Of a stretch of 64,000 bases of DNA, positions 61,900 to 64,000 are shown piece by piece. The stretch lies in NCBI GenBank assembly GCA_964576925.1, contig CAZNWJ010000010.1, forward strand, positions 82,822-146,821, read 5' to 3'. The position numbers and the translations under genes are program-made. Numbering within the stretch: the first letter of the stretch is position 1; each line of letters starts with the position of its first letter. The notes beneath the pieces were generated by a model. That model was not told where the DNA came from. It made no database searches and saw only the letters and a list, made by a program, of their open reading frames with translations. The DNA is from JADJGC01 sp964576925 (GTDB taxonomy: Bacteria; Zixibacteria; MSB-5A5; CAIYYT01).

Positions 61900-63438
61900 A
61901 TGTTAGCCAAAGTCCTTTCATCTGCAGTTCTTGGTATTGAGGCCTACACCGTCGAAGTCGAAGCCGACATTACTCCCCAGCTGCCCGCCTTCGCAACCGT
62001 CGGCTTGCCCGATGGCGCCGTCAAGGAAGCCAAGGAGCGCGTGATGTCGGCCATCAAGAACTCCGATTTCATTATGCCCAGCAAGAAGGTCACCATCAAC
62101 CTCGCTCCGGCGGACATTCGCAAAGAAGGTTCGGCATTTGATCTCCCGATGGCCGTCGGAATCCTCGCCGCCACCGGTCAGGTGATGCGCGAGGACTTCC
62201 ACGACCTCGTCCTCCTCGGCGAACTCTCGCTCGATGGATCGCTCAAACCTGTCCCCGGGGTCCTCCCGATGGCGCTTGGCGTCAAGAAATCCGGTCTGCG
62301 TGGCGTGCTCGTACCGCGCGAAAATGCCTCCGAAGCCGCCATGTCGGACGGCCTCGAAGTCTATCCGGTCAGCTCGCTCAAGGAAGCCATCGCTTTTCTC
62401 GAAGACGAGCGTCTCATCTCACCCTTCAAGATTGACATGAAAACGATTTTCGATACGGCGCGGAACTACACCATCGACTTCGCTGAAGTCAAAGGTCAGG
62501 AGGCCACGAAGCGCTCGCTCGAGGTCGCTGCCGCCGGTGGGCACAACATCATACTGGTCGGCCCTCCCGGCTCCGGCAAAACCATGTTGGCGCGGCGCCT
62601 GCCCACGATCCTACCCGACATGACCGTCGAGGAAGCCCTCGAGACTACCAAGATTCACTCGGTCGCCGGCGTACTCCCCGCTGACACTCCCTTGATCGCC
62701 ACCCGCCCGTTTCGCTCGCCGCATCACACGATTTCCGATGCCGGTCTGATCGGCGGGGGGCGTATTCCGCGGCCCGGAGAAGTCTCGCTCTCGCACAACG
62801 GCGTGCTCTTCCTCGACGAACTCCCCGAGTTTCGCAAGGACGTCCTCGAAATGCTCCGCCAACCGCTCGAAGATGGCTTTGTCACTATCTCGCGCGCTAT
62901 GACTTCGCTGACCTATCCTTCCAAAATGATGCTTGCCGCCGCCATGAATCCCTGTCCCTGCGGTTACCACGGGGACCTCTCGCACGAATGTACCTGCGTT
63001 CCGATGCAGATTCAGAAATATCGCGGCAAGATCTCCGGACCGCTCCTCGACCGGATTGACATCCATATCGAAGTGCCGGCGGTCAAATTCAAAGAGCTCT
63101 CCGGCACCGGCCTCGGCGAAAAATCCGAGTCTATTCGCGTGCGCGTCAACGAAGCGCGCAACCGTCAGCATCATCGCTTCAAAAATCGCCGCCACCTTTA
63201 CTGCAACGCCCACATGGAATCCAAAGACCTGCGCGACTTCTGCCTGCTGGACGATTCCAGCCAAGACTTGCTCCGCACAGCGATCAGCAAACTCGGTCTC
63301 TCCGCGCGGGCCTACGATCGCATCATCAAGGTCGCCCGCACGATTGCCGACCTCGAAGCCTGCGACGACATCAAAGTCCCGCACATCTCCGAGGCGATCC
63401 AATACCGCAGCCTCGACAGAAATCTGTGGATGAATTGA
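61900..63438 (+). CDS. comM: YifB/ComM-family Mg-chelatase-like AAA+ ATPase
   Basis: A 512-residue protein. The N-terminal Lon-substrate-like fold (VLGIEAYTVEVEADITPQLPAFATVGLPDGAVKEAKERV) precedes an AAA+ domain with Walker A VGPPGSGKTMLARRLP, Walker B LFLDELPEF and the segment PFRSPHHTISDAGLIGGG. A Mg_chelatase_C end (DLRDFCLLDDSSQDLL...RAYDRIIKVARTIADLE) closes it. A cysteine set (NPCPCGYHGDLSHECTC) is present. ComM helicases promote branch migration during natural transformation. ATG 61900 follows AAAGGAG. It is transcribed alone after the GNAT pair. The same window holds the RecQ-ComF and DprA-like genes. Confidence 0.94.
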   Translation: MLAKVLSSAVLGIEAYTVEVEADITPQLPAFATVGLPDGAVKEAKERVMSAIKNSDFIMPSKKVTINLAPADIRKEGSAFDLPMAVGILAATGQVMREDFHDLVLLGELSLDGSLKPVPGVLPMALGVKKSGLRGVLVPRENASEAAMSDGLEVYPVSSLKEAIAFLEDERLISPFKIDMKTIFDTARNYTIDFAEVKGQEATKRSLEVAAAGGHNIILVGPPGSGKTMLARRLPTILPDMTVEEALETTKIHSVAGVLPADTPLIATRPFRSPHHTISDAGLIGGGRIPRPGEVSLSHNGVLFLDELPEFRKDVLEMLRQPLEDGFVTISRAMTSLTYPSKMMLAAAMNPCPCGYHGDLSHECTCVPMQIQKYRGKISGPLLDRIDIHIEVPAVKFKELSGTGLGEKSESIRVRVNEARNRQHHRFKNRRHLYCNAHMESKDLRDFCLLDDSSQDLLRTAISKLGLSARAYDRIIKVARTIADLEACDDIKVPHISEAIQYRSLDRNLWMN

Positions 63439-63460
63439 CGAGGAAGCAATTCTCCCCCCG

Positions 63461-63690
63461 TTGCGTCAGGTCTTCCGATTTCGCACGCCAATCTCAAAGC
63501 TAATCCTCACACCATTCGCGAAATCGGGCGACCTGACGCGTCACGAATCGGGACTACGACATTGCGCGGAGCAAACGCTGCTGAGTCTTCCGCAGACCCT
63601 CAACCGCGACTTGGCAATCTTCGCACAGTCATCCACAACCCGCGACTGACAGCTCTCCCCTCTCCCTTTGGGAGAGGAGCAGGGTGAGGG
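63461..63690. repeat. Composite 230-bp repeat, copy 1
   Basis: A unit with two hairpins. The first is an imperfect long one, GCGTCAGGTC (63463-63472) with GACCTGACGC (63530-63539), extended by CCGATTTCGC / GCGAAATCGG inside. The second is a palindrome CCCCTCTCCC (63657-63666) / GGGAGAGGAG (63670-63679) with a CAGGGTGAGGG tail. The unit is repeated 260 bases later. Non-coding. Confidence 0.85.
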
Positions 63691-63720
63691 CGCCAGTCCA
63701 TCCCGTTGCTCATCCCCCTG

Positions 63721-63950
63721 TTGCGTCAGGTCTTCCGATTTCGCACGCCAATCTCAAAGCTGATCCTCACACCATTCGCGAAATCGGGCGACCTGACGCG
63801 TCACGAATCGGGACTACGACATTGCGCGGAGCAAACGCTGCTGAGTCTTCCGCAGACCCTCAGCCGCGACTCGGGAATCTTCGCACAGACTTCTACAACC
63901 CGCGAGTGACCGCTTTCCCCTCTCCCCTTGGGAGAGGGGCAGGGTGAGGG
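63721..63950. repeat. Composite 230-bp repeat, copy 2
   Basis: Same unit as copy 1 in the same order and orientation: the GTCAGGTC hairpin at 63723-63799 and the CCCCTCTCCC palindrome at 63917-63939 with its tail. It differs from copy 1 at scattered positions. Thirty bases of unique sequence separate the copies. Confidence 0.85.
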
Positions 63951-63954
63951 TACT

Positions 63955-64000
63955 GACCGGGCGGATAGGTAACAGACTAGACCGGGGGGATGGGTAACAG
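63955..64000. repeat. Two tandem 21-mers at the window edge, possible insertion-sequence end
   Basis: GACCGGGCGGATAGGTAACAG (63955-63975 with two differing bases from the second) and its neighbour at 63980-64000 are spaced 25 bases apart and continue to the edge. Tandem binding sites of this kind occur at the ends of some IS elements with integrase-type transposases; the gene itself would lie outside the window. Confidence 0.4.

Overview
The window looks like a chromosomal segment of a GC-rich, Gram-negative bacterium of the FCB superphylum. My best guess is candidatus Zixibacteria or a close relative. The guess rests on two large secreted proteins that end in paired dockerin-like repeats with an ISDAVYLI-YIF-GGPAP signature, a Por-type C-terminal sorting domain, a PorV/PorQ-type outer-membrane protein, LptE, and an O-antigen ligase with Wzz and GT9. 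These point to an outer membrane and a heavy load of surface proteins. No rRNA, tRNA, CRISPR array or replication origin was seen. The lineage call is an inference from protein style, not from a marker gene.

Layout. 1-7.4 kb: end of an HlyD-type efflux adaptor, a DinB-fold protein, a 1040-residue secreted multidomain dockerin protein, and a three-gene overlapping operon in which a B12-binding radical SAM enzyme sits between two four-helix membrane proteins. 7.5-13.6 kb: a secreted repeat (RTX-like) protein, then a RecQ helicase fused to a ComF-like phosphoribosyltransferase with a DprA-like protein downstream, and a flavin-reductase-like protein. 14-22.4 kb: a C25 (gingipain-type) peptidase with dockerin, a GIY-YIG nuclease, and a tightly overlapped operon of TlpA thioredoxin, DUF4266 lipoprotein, DUF3570 outer-membrane protein and ApbE flavin transferase. 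22.6-34.8 kb: lipoproteins, a haem-motif chemoreceptor, aquaporin, a hybrid histidine kinase, proline iminopeptidase, small membrane proteins and a GT87-type glycosyltransferase. 35-40.4 kb: dihydrolipoamide dehydrogenase, an Asp/Glu racemase, a DUF559 nuclease inside an inverted-repeat element, and acyl-CoA dehydrogenase. 40.7-49.3 kb: a TPR protein, a polysaccharide block (O-antigen ligase, Wzz, GT9), a STAS protein, an M1 peptidase and a secreted cupredoxin. 49.5-60.4 kb: one long rightward run with a NatAB-type ABC exporter, MFS exporter, imidazolonepropionase, LptE, PorV-like barrel, two small lipoproteins (one a rhodanese) and three tandem haem-binding-type lipoproteins with collagen-like N termini. 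60.6-64 kb: two GNAT acetyltransferases, a ComM/YifB ATPase, then tandem repeats and a possible insertion-sequence edge.

Themes. Extracytoplasmic redox recurs: ApbE with an outer-membrane protein that carries a flavinylation motif, TlpA, the CxxCH chemoreceptor, the three ethylbenzene-dehydrogenase-gamma-like lipoproteins, a cupredoxin and a rhodanese lipoprotein. DNA uptake or processing is a second theme: RecQ-ComF fusion, DprA-like protein and ComM. A third is palindromic repeats: a DUF559-bearing element with solo copies, and composite hairpin repeats at the right end.

The most promising leads are the RecQ/ComF-DprA pair, the ApbE-DUF3570-DUF4266-TlpA operon with its DALTGAS motif, and the DUF559 inverted-repeat element.
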